Positions 23,146 to 35,009 are shown, numbered from the stretch's first letter. The stretch is 64,000 nt of DNA from Lasiosphaeris hirsuta (GCA_030549175.1 JAUKUA010000001.1:6944001-7008000), one strand, 5' to 3'. Made by a program: numbers and translations. The notes: generated by a model from the sequence alone, not told the origin.

Positions 23146-23609
23146 CTTGAGGGTTGGTGGAGTTGGCTGGGAGAAAGGGCTTTGGGAGGGAGGGCTTTGG
23201 GAGGGGAAGGGGGACAAGGTTTGGTTGAGGGATTGGGTGGTGTTATGTACGCTAGAAGAGTGAGTTGCACGGGCGAAAGGTCACTCAAGGGAGGTGAGGC
23301 CTACGGATTCCTCATTCCAGCAGCCAGGATAGGAACGAGATGTGCAAGCTGTTTTTGCAGCCGCCCGACTCAGGGAGCTTCCAGATTCATATAAGCTGCG
23401 ATTGAGAAGCTACCCCGCCAACCCGCCACCCCGCAATGCCGGCCTTATCTTATCGACCCCTTGTCGCTACATAAGCTTACTGTCGGCACAGCAGCCATGA
23501 GGTAGGTCACTTGCTATCCCCTGGGAGCCGTCATGGGAACATGGCTCTGTCGCGGTCAGTTTGCGGGTCCAATCAATGGGAATGGGTAAGGAAGCAACGG
23601 GGGTGAAAC
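23146..23609. other. Upstream region of the cytidine deaminase gene
   Basis: About 460 bp between the CDA start and the 3' end of the next SDR, both on the minus strand. It likely holds the CDA promoter. No clear motif was recognised. Confidence 0.45.
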
Positions 23610-24596
23610 TCACCAAGACGCCCCACCGTCCACGACCAGGTTCGCCCCATTCACATACGACGAGAAGCCGCTGGCCAAGAACCCAGCAACCCTGGCGATC
23701 TCCTGCGGTGTGCCGGCCCTCTCCTCTCCCCCGGGACCACCACCATCACCTCCCTCCCCGCCAACCCTCCCCATCCCGATACAATTCACCCGGACCCCGG
23801 ACCCTCTCAGAGCCCCCACCCCAGCCCTGACAACGCCCAGCGCCGCGTGCGCCGCGATGGTCTGTACCGACCCACCGCTCCTCGCCACGACGACCACGAT
23901 GCTCCCGTAGACCTGGCCTTTGGGCGCCGCGTTGGGGTAGTTCAGCTTAGCCGTCAGCAGCTTGGCCATCGCGGGCGGGGCGTGCTTGAGCGCGAAGAAG
24001 GGCGCGATGGCATGCGCCCGGAGGCATGCGTCCAGGTCGTCGGCCGTGGTGGACGCGAGAGGGCCCGGGGGGGACAGGGAGGGGGCCGGGGGCGCGCAGA
24101 TCCAGACGTCGAGACGACCAAAGGCCGCGAGCACCTCGTCGATGAGGGTCAGCGTCTCGTCCTCGGCGGTGACGGGGAAGGGGTAGGGGATGAGGTTTGT
24201 GTTGGGGTGGCAGGTGGCCAGAGTGGTTACGAGGGGTAGGTAGGTGGATGGGATTGTTGCTTTGTCGCAGGCTGATTGGGGGGTTGTTGTTAGGATGGGG
24301 GGGCAGGATAAGGCGTAGAGGAGGGATCAGGCGGACCATAAATTGAGGCTGCTCCATGGGCTGGATGGGGTTGGTAATGTTAGTTTTGCCGTCGGCATGT
24401 AGGTGAGGCAGGGTGTGAGCTCACCAGCAAGCTCCTTGATGATAGCCTGTCCGACGGGCTGCGAAGCCCCCGTAACCACACAGACGAATCCATGCTGATT
24501 TCATTCGTCAGCTAGTATATCGTAGCGACTTACACGAGCATCACAGACCAATTTGCCATCCGAGCGGTAGGGACTAAAGTCCTCGGTGGTATCCAT
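23610..24596 (-). CDS. SDR-fold protein lacking the usual Tyr-x3-Lys catalytic pair
   Basis: Four exons: 24534..24596, 24425..24494, 24337..24360, 23610..24271 (272 residues, normal for an SDR). Start ATG at 24596 (MDTTEDFSPY). The first intron is only 39 bp, the shortest in the window. The cofactor end reads FVCVVTGASQPVGQAII; the middle gives FGRLDVWICAPP (in place of the NAG motif); the end is GFLASGFSSYVNGANLVVDGG, very typical of this family. Where classical SDRs have Tyr-x3-Lys, the sequence is TIAAHAALGVV, with neither Tyr nor Lys. The protein may be a non-catalytic family member or use a different mechanism. A donor-like GTGAGT overlaps the stop codon, so a slightly different last exon is possible. 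Confidence 0.75.
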
Positions 24597-25419
24597 GACT
24601 GCAGCCTTCCGTTTGCCGATATACACCGAGAGGGAAGTTGTGAGATATTCAATGACAAAAAGAGGAGTGATTTGTTTTTATTTAACGCTGCGAACCTTTT
24701 GACTACCTGCCAAAAACCAAGTTTTCCCCTTTGCCGATAATAGGGTGGGCATCCATAAGGACAATACTTTGTTCTAGACCACGGCCATCGATCGGCGCCG
24801 GAGATGCAGGAATCATACTCTGTCCAGCTCTCTACACTGGCTCCAAATAGCCTTTTTCCGAGGCGCGCCGTGGTGAAAGCTGGTTGGAATGGGGGGTTGC
24901 TGCAAGATAAGAAGATAAGAATTGCGCCGCTCCCGACTATATGCTGCTCTAGTCCACCTGGAAAGGCATTCAGTCCTACTTCAGTTACCAACTGATGTGG
25001 AATTTATGGTAACTGAAACCGGGCTCGATGAATGTCATTACCGGCTTCCGTATTTGGCTCCTTTTTAGCACAGGGAGCAATAGCAATGTAGTCCAAGTCA
25101 CTACCACGACTAAAAACATGATAAACCAAGGAATGACTTTACTAGTTAGTAACCGCTACTTCCAGCTCCGGCCACCTCTTCACAACCAGACAGCCACGAC
25201 GAAGATGGCCCGGCCCCGAAATTATATGCCGACATCCAACCCCTAACACCGAATCAAACACCCCACCGCAGAGACAAGGATTTTGTTCGCCGCCTTGCCG
25301 ACCTAATCAACGCACACAAAACATTCCAATGCTCTTTTCCCGCCTGGTATCCTCCGACCAATAGACGCCAGTAAAAACAAGACGAAGCGAAAGCATGCTG
25401 CACCACCAACCATGACCAC
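24597..25419. other. Intergenic region, nothing recognised
   Basis: About 820 bp between the SDR start and the RRN3 3' end. No gene, RNA or repeat was recognised. Confidence 0.5.
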
Positions 25420-27848
25420 CTAGTCATAGTTGCCCTCGTCGTCGGTGGCCGTATCCTCTTGGATACTCCGGCCATCGGCCTCCCCCTCCTCATCATCGTC
25501 CTCATCATCCTCTTCCTCTTCCTCGCCCTTGCTGAGAATGGTCAGATGCTGCCACGAGATGTAGCTATTGGGCAGATCGAGCCAGCGCTTGGAAACCGGC
25601 AGCTGGAAGGGGTCGAACGGAAAGCATGTCTCGAGATGCGTCCACTTTTCATTGTCGCACTCAAACCCCGAGTCTCGGAGGGCACCGCCTGTTGCGTAGC
25701 TACCAGTGAAGAACTGGGACAGCTGGACGTTCTTGTTCTTTTCGATCTGCGGGTAGCTGTCTCGCACTGTGAGTGAGGAATCAAGTGAAACCGGGTCGGA
25801 GAAACAAACATGTAAATCAGCCGAAGATGGTGAGACAGTCTCGCAAATTCGTCGACGATGAATGGCGAGCAGCACTTTAGCGGATTGAGCTTGTTGCTGA
25901 TGTTGGCTTGCAGTCGTGTCCTCAGTCCAGCCATCCAGGGAAGATCCTGGCCGATGAAGGACGCCGGGTCATCCCAATCCAGAGTTGGAGGGCATAGCTC
26001 GCGGTCAATCAAGTCTCGCCATCGGAAGCAGAATATCTTCAAGTCACTTGTTAGCATTCATCCTGTGCACGCTGTGGAGGGGGATTGCCAAGCCAACAGG
26101 CTCCGTGAAGGACCTACATAGAGTAACCCTTGAAAGTATGCACTACATAATGGTTAGCAACCTCGGATATGCTATTAATCAGAATCATCCACTTACTAAT
26201 ATTGACCATACTTTCGCACATCTGGACCACGGCAGCTAGTGTGGGTGGCGCGGAAGTGGTCGATATAGTCCAAAAATGTTTGTGCTATCTTTTGCACTTG
26301 CTCACGCTCAACCTTTGCCCCTCTTGCAGTGAAACTCGCCTGTGCTGTGTGTTAACGAAGAGGCCTGAACAAACAGCGAGAGAGTCTACTGACCAAGTAG
26401 GAAACTGCTGCCTGCTTGACAACGGGCGGCCTCGTGGACTCAAATCTGTAGCGGGTTAGCATGGGACCAACAAAGGAATACCAAGCTCGACTTGCGCTAT
26501 GTTGAACAGGGTGCCAATAAAGAGCTCCACGAGCTGTGGAGACTTCAAAGCGAAGTTGAAAACCAGATACTGGGTATGGCGAGATTTGAGATGCTGCATC
26601 CCAGGTCAGCCTTCACTCCTCACTCACACCAAACTTTATATATGCGCATACCGGTAGAATGACATTCGAAAAGTCACTCAGCAAATCCTGAAATGACTCG
26701 ACCGCCTCTACGCTGTCCGGGTTCTCGAATACGGGGTCATAAATCGAGAAGAGCAAGTCGAGAATCGCATCCATGGTCTCCAGCTTGCTCTTAAACAGGA
26801 GGACGCGCCGTGTTTTCTCATCACTGTCTTCCTCATCGCTCATCACCGAATCGTTATCGCTATCGTCGCCGTCGTCGCTCTTAGCGTCCGACGCTTCAAG
26901 GAGGCGTATAACGGCGGCCGTCGTCTCGTCGTCATCATTCTCCAGGTCAAGCGTCATCTCCACATCGAGCTTCACTAGCCGTGAGAGAATCAACTCCATG
27001 ATGTCGCGGCCGAGCTCGGGCCTCTCCGTTTTGAGCCGTAGGAGGTGGTCGATGTACTGCATGTGTGCCATCTTAGAGTCCTGGGAGTAGGGGAACTTGG
27101 CGTCGACCAGCTTGAGAATAATCTGCTTTCCAGCTGGGAATAGCTCAAGGAGATACCTCAACCCCAGATGCAGCCGTTGCTTCTTCTGCTCAGCCGTCGC
27201 CGGCTCAAACCCCAACACACTCGACGACGAACTCCGGATTTCGCTAAACTTGTCCACCATCATGGAAAGCACCTGCGCAAAGTAACTACCTTGCACTGAC
27301 GAAAGGGCCGCCAGCAGCTGGATGTACGCGCGCGAAAAGTTCTCGTCGCGCTCCAGCCACGCGCACTTGAGCACGCTCTTGATCAGTCCCGAGCACGACT
27401 TGCCAAGCAACGGGGCCTGGCTGGTCAGCGCCATGACGTAGATCAGCAGGTCCTGCGGCTTCGAATCATCCTTCTCCTCGTCGTCCTCCCCGGGTGAGCG
27501 CTTGCGCCGCGGGGCAGGCGCGAACTTCTCCTTTAAGCTATCATAGTCCTCGTCGTCGCCGCGGCTGTGGCCCTCAAGGGCCTGCTTCACCTCGCGCTTG
27601 GCGTCCTCCAGTGTCTTGCTGCCAATGTCCTTGACGACGTTGAGGTTCTCGCTAAACATCACCGTCTTGCGCTTCTTGGTCGGGCTGCTGGGCAGAAGCC
27701 GCGACAGGTCCATGATGTCGATATTCTTGTCCTCGTCGTCGGCGCGGCGCTTGCCCAGGACCGAGGGTGTCTTTCGCAGGATCGGTCGGATAGTCGAGGG
27801 CGGTGGTAGCCTCGGCTGCTTCTGCGAGAGAGGCGTGACGGCCGCCAT
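25420..27848 (-). CDS. RRN3: RNA polymerase I-specific transcription initiation factor Rrn3
   Basis: Seven exons: 26652..27848, 26496..26593, 26394..26445, 26197..26339, 26118..26142, 25810..26036, 25420..25756 (692 residues). The start is the first in-frame ATG (27848, MAAVTPLSQK). Rrn3/TIF-IA bridges RNA polymerase I to core factors at rDNA promoters in the nucleolus. Family segments are clear along the HEAT-like body: SSVQGSYFAQVLSMMVDKF, HMQYIDHLLRL, KQAAVSYLASFTARGAKV, YIFCFRWRDL, CSPFIVDEFARLSHHLRLIY. The acidic Ser-rich loop near residues 325-355 and an acidic C-terminal tail are typical. Intron 2 (26446..26495) is GC-AG with donor GCAAGT; only this splice gives the expected IA-FESTRPPVVKQ join. 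A downstream GT would shift the frame. Confidence 0.93.
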
Positions 27849-29085
27849 TGTAGGTACGCAGGGGGCCGGTGCCAAGGTTGTGTCGGTCAATCTGGAGCCC
27901 GCCGCAATGGCCGATAGTTCGCCGTTTCCACGGTCGGGTCGGTCGCTTGGGAGATTGGGCGAAGATGAATTCGTCGGGGGGGCAAGATCAGGCACAGGTG
28001 GGGTATGATTTGTGGCGAGGCAGGTTTGCGGAGTCTATTTGGCCAGACATAATTGTCGCCCTTATTGAAGTCGGCAGCCACTGAATACTCTCTTCCTAGT
28101 CCTTTTGATGGCGGAATCAACCTTATCGGAACGAAAAGGTGTTGACATGAATTTCGTTGAAAAATTAAGGGTCGATTCCCCACCGGGTGGCACGTGCGCT
28201 TTAGGCTCTGCCAGATTGGGAAGGCGGTCAGACATTGTCGCTGGGCCAGTTTCAAAAGCGCGTCGCAGTCCCGGGCTATGCTGATTGGTTTGAGTTCTTG
28301 ATCTTTGGAAACCCAACACTACGTAAGTTGTGACTCTTTTTGTTTTCAACTCCATCTGCACAGATTAGGGATTAGGGGAGTTCCAAACACCAACCTATAG
28401 TTGCAGCCAAAGTGTTTGACAAGTTGTATCTCATTGTGGGTCATTCCAACAAAGCTGTTCCCGGTTTGCTCGACTCCCCAGTGATCTTTTCCGTTAACAG
28501 GGGAAACCAGGAAGAGTGGTGCCAAAGTAGGTCACGGTATCCTTAGCTTTCCAGACTATCAATACCACCACCAAAACACCCATCCTCAGGCAGCAAACAC
28601 AAATTAATCAAATCACTTTGATAAACACATATATCGCAGGCTTGCATTTTCACCACCTAATATACCGATATACCGCCGCACCGCTACCTCGACCATCCAG
28701 CCAGTAAACAAAACACAGCGCTGGGTGCCGAACTTATCAGACGCCGCCCAGGACAGCTCCCGGGCCGCACGTCGAAAAAGGGGGGGATAGAACGCCGGGG
28801 GAATCTACTACACAATAAACCGTGAAAAAAACCGCAATGACGACCCATCCGTCCATCCATCCCAAACCAAGTATTGCTCAGGGCTTTCTTTTTCCCTACC
28901 CAGTTTCCCTCAATACCGTAAACCCGCATATACTCTTCGCCCAGCGGGCAAGAACTCCAGTCCCATGAATGAACCCGAGCCTCCGACCAAGCCTGAGCCC
29001 GTACTTATACACACTCGAAGAATAAACGCTAGTCCAAGTTTGCAGAAAGCCAAGCAAAACCAACCTAAGCACACCAGCGGCGAGA
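27849..29085. other. RRN3 promoter and HapC 3' flank
   Basis: About 1.2 kb between two minus-strand genes. No gene is supported; frames here are short and lack motifs. Confidence 0.5.
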
Positions 29086-30112
29086 CTAGTAGTCGCCCGC
29101 CGCCCCGTTGTGCCCGCCTTGGGCACCGTAGAGCGAATAACCTCCTTGGCCATCCGCACCTTCTTGCTGACCGCCAATGTCACCACCGGGAAAGGCCCCA
29201 GGGCCGGCATTCGACCCTCCAGGGGGATAGCCGCCTTGGCTGTTGGGCCGGTTGCCTTGGTTCTCGCCCCTGTTGGACTGGGATTGCTGCTGTTTCTGTT
29301 AGTCAACTGTCTGACAGAGACCGAGGAAAGATATGGAAGAAATAAACATCACTGAGGGATGGGGGTGAGATGGTGCTGGGAAAATACTAATATCAACTTA
29401 CTTCTCGGTACTTGGAGAGATAAATTTTGAGTGCTTCGGCGTAGTTCTCGAACCCAAGGGACGTCATGGCAAACAGAATGTCCTCGCCGTTGACTGTTTT
29501 CCGCTTTTCCTGGTGGCACTTTTCTGAGGCTGAATGTGATAGGTTAGTACTTGTTGGCCCCAAGAACCACAGGATAAGCTTACCCTCGCTAGTAATGAAG
29601 GAGATGAACTCGCTCACACACTCCTGCATGCATTCCTTTGCCTCCTTAGCAATCTTTGCATTTTCAGGCAGAGCGTTCTTCATAATGCGGGCGACTGGTG
29701 CAAAGTTCCGTATGTTAGCATCAAAGGCATCGCAACGGTCGGCCTTGGAGGAGACGCGAGGCGCTTCCGGGGATTTGGAGGGCGAATCGTGAGACATGGA
29801 CTTGATGCGATGCGCGGCTGTCTTAGAGGCAGAACAGAAGCGACACCAGCCAAACACGGTCTCGTCGCCATGCAAGCGCAGGCCTCAATGACAGAACACC
29901 ATGACAAGCGCTCACGAATCATGGTGAGGAAGCAAAGAGAGACATGACATACCATTGGCTATGGGCAACCACCGGTCCTGCTCTTTTACCTCGAACTCAT
30001 AGGCGAGCCCGCTCGAGTGTGGGTCCTGGGGATCGTTCATTTGTGCGTCGTCGTCGGGTGACGGTGCACCTTGTTCGACATCCTTTGGATTGGATTGGGG
30101 GGAGTCGGACAT
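29086..30112 (-). CDS. hapC: CCAAT-binding complex subunit HapC (NF-YB / Hap3)
   Basis: Four exons: 29953..30112, 29584..29694, 29402..29529, 29086..29289 (200 residues). The start is the ATG at 30112 ([10 protein letters not shown]). The histone-fold core, about residues 45-140, is nearly the textbook NF-YB sequence: [16 protein letters not shown], then [20 protein letters not shown], then [15 protein letters not shown]. It pairs with NF-YC (HapE) and, with HapB, binds CCAAT boxes in promoters. The C-terminus is a Gly/Gln-rich tail. The first intron (29695..29952) is 258 bp, unusually long for this window. In the last intron, two AG acceptors seven bases apart are possible; I chose the one leaving QQSQSNRG. 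Confidence 0.95.
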
Positions 30113-30295
30113 ATTTGGCTACCTGCAGCGGCTGCTGGCTTCTTGTAAATTCCTTGGACTGTGCCAGCTCGCACAGCTGGGGGACAGAGTGGATGATGTG
30201 TCGTTGGACACGTTGCAGGGTGGTAGGGCTTGAGACTTTTTTCTTCTTTGGCGCCTTGGGAGCTGCAGAGAGCTGCGTCAAGCGTCAAGTGTACC

Positions 30296-30320
30296 TTTTT
30301 TTTTTTTTTTTTTTTTTTTT
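30296..30320. repeat. Poly-T tract (25 nt)
   Basis: Uninterrupted T25 about 185 bp upstream of the HapC start codon. On the HapC strand it is a poly(dA) tract. Confidence 0.9.
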
Positions 30321-31104
30321 GCGTGTCGTCCCAGGGTTATTCCCGAGCTTCTTACTGGCTTCCGTGCCCGACCTTCAGGCTGTAACGGGATGCCTGGGGC
30401 TGGCGCAACGTCAACGGGGGGTAAGGGGTGGCGATGAGCGAGACGGGAGGAGCCCGAGTCTGGGTCTGGCAGTGGGCAGCGCGGAGCCCGAAGGGAACCC
30501 TGATTTCTGACTGCGGCGGGACGAGGGGGGTTGGATGCGCAACTGCGGGTCCTACCAGGAGTGGGCTCTAGCGTTCTGTACTCTTGCGTAGCTCTCCTGT
30601 TACTGCTTGCCGCTACGGCTGCCGGTGGTGCTTCTGCTTGCTAGATCGCCCTGCTGCAGCAGCATGTACTGTCGTCGTATACAGGCGGGGCCAATGCTGG
30701 TCGAGTGCTGGTCCAGTCAGGGCGCGGGGATGCGATCTAGCTGCCAGCTGTGGGTTGTCCTGTAGGTATTCCGTGTCCCCGGGTTTCAACGACAGCTCCC
30801 CGTTGCCGTGCGTGTCTCTTGTCTCTGTGCGCGTTCGGGTCGCGGTTACACCAAACGGCGGTACGATGGCAGTGGTTGGCTCAGTCTGACTGGGTCGAGG
30901 CCGGCAGAGGACAAGTCGGTGCTGCGTCGCGATGCGATGGCAGTGGGGGAGCAGAGGGCAGCAGATTGGCTGTGCTGTCTGTGTTGCCACGGCTGTGATT
31001 GCGTGCCTCGTGGGATGTGTCTATCTGCAGAGTCGCGTCAGAATGGGAAGCTCAGCGAGTGCGTTCCCTTGGCCGAGCGGGAGCTGTAGGCGGGGACAAG
31101 GGAG

Positions 31105-31144
31105 CATGGGAGTATGGGAGCATGGGAGCATGGGAGCATGGGAG
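31105..31144. repeat. 8-bp minisatellite, five units
   Basis: Five head-to-tail 8-bp units of the form CATGGGAG; the second unit starts with T instead of C. Confidence 0.9.
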
Positions 31145-33694
31145 CCCAGACTGCGCGACGAGTGACGACGATGCCCGGGGCAATCGCAGGCATTCGCAGA
31201 GCGTAGAGCGCAGAGCTGCGTCGTGCAGTCTCGCACTCGCGCAGTCAGCTGCGGGCCAGGCCAGGACCGCCAGGACCAGGACCAAGACCAATGCAATGGG
31301 GATGCAATGCGCGTGGCTACGTACCTACCGAGCTGCCAGTGACCGTCACTGACTGCTGCGACAAACGGGGCGGTTTCGTCGAGTCCACGTTGGCTGGGCC
31401 GTCTGTAGCTGTCTTCCGTTTCTGGTCTTCCTAGTGGGTGTCTGAGTTGGCGAACCTAGTGGCAGGGCAGATGGATTGGCAGTCTTTCGTCTTGGGTCTG
31501 TGATGCATGGAAAACGCAAGAGGGCTGCAGGCGTGGGGTTGAGTGCTGTGTGGAAGAAGTCGGGTGAAAAGAGATGCGGGAGAAGCGGGTCTTGTCCAAG
31601 CGCGCCCCCGGTCAGTCCAGCACCATGACAACAAGCTCCATCGCCAAGAAGTAGCGAGCTGTTATCGATAAGTTGGCGTTTGCCATACTAGGTACTGTTT
31701 ACACCGCCCTCACAGCGCTTCGCTATAATTTGCCCGCGCTCCCCTCTGCTCGAGTGTACCGTGTACCTGGATCCAGCATCACCTCCAGCTGTTGATCTGG
31801 GCTTGTTTCCTTCTCGTCACGATCTTGAAACGCCATATCGTGATAGATGCTTTCTTTTGCCGAGCCGCAAGACGACGCCGCCTTCTCCCCAGCACACCCT
31901 GGAGCACACCCTAGTCTCATCTTTCAGGATGTGACAGTGTGTGCTATACCCTTCCGCAGTGCAGCCGGCACACAAAAAGCAGACGTCCTCATCCCCATCA
32001 AGCATGCCGACACATGTCTGTATGTAGGTATGGATGTGTATGTATGTCTGTACGTACGTACATGCTGCTGGCTGTCCTGGAATCTGCCGTCCGTGGCGGG
32101 GGAACTACATTGAGAATTGGAACACCCGCCCTCCCCCATATTCTCTCCCAAGAGACTACTGCGCATCCCTTACTGTATTCCATGTACGCATCACCTCACG
32201 AAGCAAGACGAGGTAGGCCAGCTAGGCAGTGTGCGACCTTGCATGTTCCCGCCCCGGGTCTTGCTGCTGCAACACAGACTACTCCCCGACTGACACTGCT
32301 TCCCCCCCTCTTCCCTGCTTTTCCGTCAAGAGCGGTGAAAGAAAGTTGAACCGAGCCCGTCGACCTTTTTTCGGCACTTGCTCGAATCTCCCTCGCTTGC
32401 GCGTTTTGCTTCGATCTCCTACACGGGCATTTCTGGCAAGCAATATGTGATGGGAGTCTGGCCGGCCGCGGCGTGATGGCCCACTCGGCAGCTTGTCACA
32501 AAAAGGATCGGTGGTGGTGGCCGGTCCAGTGCAACGGGACCAGTGTGGGTAGTGTGGGTGGGCGAGGCGGCAGATGATTCGACAATGGCTCGTTGCAAAT
32601 AAACAGCGCAGGCAGGAACAAGAAGGCTGACGAGAGCCTGATGGGACCATGGGACCAGACGACGGCCGTTTGGGCCCAAAGAGAGGCTGGGCTTTGTGAG
32701 GCCGGGACGAGACTTGGTGATGACTGGCTGGCGCGTTTCCATCACGGCACTGAGCATCAATTGAAGGTAACACCCCCCAGACACGAGGCTGCAAAGAGCT
32801 GCGAGACCTGCAAAGACCTGCACGACGGGTGTGAGTGGTGGCCTAGCTTGGTCTTTTCTGTCCAATCGCAGAATTCACAGCCCTCTTTGCCCTTCAATTG
32901 GGGGGGATTGCACACCAAGGCCGTGCCCCCCGTTGGCTCCCCGTTGAGTACCCCATTTGAGGCGGAAGACGATCGGGCGCCATCTCGGCCACTGGCTTGC
33001 TCATCTGCCATCGGCCATCTTCCAACCCCTCGCCGTGCGGCTCCTCCTCCGAGAATTATCAGATCTCAAAAATAAAGACTTCACGGCTGGCAGATTCGAC
33101 CTGCAGTATACTTCACACATACTTGGTACTGTGATCATGATCGGTCCTTAGAATCGACGGATCTGCTTAGTAGACGTCGCCGCCCCCCGCAGCAATTCGC
33201 CCGGAGAGCCAAGCCAGCAGCCCCGCGTTCAAACCTTTTCGTGCAAGCGGATGCCAGTCCAATCGAAGCCCAACCGGCTTTCCGGCCTTCGGACTGCCGG
33301 TTGGGCACCGTGACGCCCTTTGCCGCTAGGCTGCAGCTTGGACAACATGACTTTGTACAACTCATCAACACACCCACCCTCAGGTCCAAGTGTGGGTTTT
33401 TGGTTTTTTTAGGCGTCATTAATCCCTTTGACAAAGCAGATCTGCCATTTCTCCTTCTCGTATCAGATGCTCGCTGTAGACAAGGGCTAGTGTCTCGGTG
33501 AACTCGATAAACCCCCCGTGTGCCCATGGCATACCCCCTTGAGATAGCCGGCAGACGTCACATCACCGCCAGCATGGACGTGTCTGCTACTATTCCCACA
33601 TCCCGTGATCCGCATACCTACGTCGACCACACCCGGGACAACAGGGTGTGCACTGATGACATGGCATATGCCCTGTGGTGTTCAAGGTGTGTGT

Positions 33695-34353
33695 TCATGA
33701 CTGAACAACCTGGACATTATTCTTCTTCTGCCGAGGGGGTCAACTCATGGAACTAGACAGAAGATGGAAGGTCGAGAGGGGGGGAGAAAGAGGGGGGAGG
33801 GGGGGTTTGTTGGCTTACCTTCCACTTCTCAAGGTCTTCTTGCTTGGTCTTGTATTGCTTAACCAAGTCGTCGAGGACCTTCTTCAGGCCCTCGGCATTG
33901 GTCTGCAGGGCGGGGACGATGTCCTTGACGGTCCTCTCCACCAAGACGCCATTGATCATGCGGAAGCACTTGCGGTCTTCCGGAAGTGGCCCTAGGGTTT
34001 CGAGCACGAGTCTGTTTGAGATGATCGTGATGAGCGGTGAGTCCTAGCAGCATAGTGCGAGTGATGAGGCGGTGTGATGATGGCAGAGCCAAGCGCGCGG
34101 AAAGGGATCGCGCGGTCTGTTTAAAAAAAGAATGACGCTTGCCGTCATGGGATCCCGAAATTCTGTGCTTACTTGTGTTCCTCGGCTTCTTGTTCAACAT
34201 CACCGATTTTCTGGGCGATCTGCTGCAGCGTGTTCTTGTAAGTGGTGTATTGCAGCTGGAGATCTATGAAAAAGTCAGATGCCCACGGCCTTGCGACAAT
34301 GTCGGCGGCGGCTCACCTTGCTGTCTCTTTGCTGGCACTGCTTGCGACGCCAT
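33695..34353 (-). CDS. GIM4: Prefoldin subunit 2
   Basis: Four exons: 34317..34353, 34173..34263, 33819..34011, 33695..33727 (117 residues, normal length). Prefoldin is a hexameric cytosolic chaperone that hands nascent actin and tubulin to the CCT chaperonin; subunit 2 is a beta-type subunit. The coiled coil of helix 1 (QLQYTTYKNTLQQIAQKIGD) leads to the hairpin segment ETLGPLPEDRKCFRMINGVL, highly typical of PFD2. Helix 2 ends in KWKKKNNVQVVQ. All introns are GT-AG. It shares a short divergent promoter with the Cmc2 gene. Confidence 0.95.
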
Positions 34354-34671
34354 GATGACCGGATTCTAGACGAGTCCTAAGTTTGTCTTGGTCTGTGGCA
34401 GCAAGCAATATCAGATGAGATATGCTGGAGTCAGAGATGATAAAATAAGAGACTAGCCAGTGTCGTGAAATCGGGTCGTGCGCCCTTTGGCGGCCTAGAA
34501 GTGGTCCTAGCTCCCGTGCTGGGGAAGCCGAACTTTGATAGGGTCGACCTGGGGAGCCGTCACGACGGATTTTGCCATTCGCCTTGAATTTGGAAACTCG
34601 AACTTCCGCTCAGAGCAAAACCAGCACTCGCAATCCCTTAGTCGCTGCCAACAGCCAAGGGTGTTATCACA
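34354..34671. promoter_or_regulatory. Bidirectional promoter between prefoldin 2 and Cmc2
   Basis: Only 318 bp separate the two divergent start codons, so both promoters must lie here. I did not recognise a specific factor site. Confidence 0.6.
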
Positions 34672-35009
34672 ATGCATCCGCATTTGCACACCAAAGACAA
34701 TGTCGGTAAGTCGGCCCTGTTTGGCCTCGGCCCTGCATTGCGCGTCCGCAGTGCGCATTGCATCTCCGCCGTCCCTCGGGCTGACAATCATTGCTCCCAG
34801 CGTGCGAGGAGGTGATGAACGCGCTCGAGGAGTGCCACGCTAGGGGGTTCATGTGGAAGGCTATTGGCATGTGCAACAATGCGAAGAAGGACCTCGTCCA
34901 CTGCCTCCGACAAGAACGTGTGAAGAGCCAGAGCTTCAACCGGAATAACGTCCAGGAGAAGAAGGATGTCATACGGCAGATGTGGAAGGAAATCGACGAG
35001 AACTCATGA
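34672..35009 (+). CDS. CMC2: Twin CX9C protein, Cmc2-like (cytochrome c oxidase biogenesis)
   Basis: Two exons: 34672..34705 and 34801..35009 with a 95-bp intron; 80 residues. The start MHPHLHTKDN is characteristic. Two CX9C motifs are present: C-EEVMNALEE-C and C-NNAKKDLVH-C. They should form the disulphide-linked helical hairpin of small intermembrane-space proteins imported by the Mia40 pathway. Cmc2 takes part in cytochrome c oxidase assembly. The ending QMWKEIDENS fits the family. Its 3' end converges on the TMEM14 gene. Confidence 0.93.

Larger units (their letters stand above)
30113..33694. other. Long non-coding stretch upstream of HapC
   Basis: About 3.6 kb with no gene I can support. 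It contains T25 at 30296..30320 close to the HapC start, an 8-bp minisatellite at 31105..31144, and a TGTA-rich stretch at 32015..32063. Frames of 90-190 codons are present but motif-free, as expected in GC-rich non-coding DNA. It may contain the HapC promoter and untranslated leader. Confidence 0.45.

Noticed and set aside
31105..31144. CRISPR-like array
   Set aside because: Contiguous 8-bp units without spacers; a minisatellite in a eukaryotic genome.
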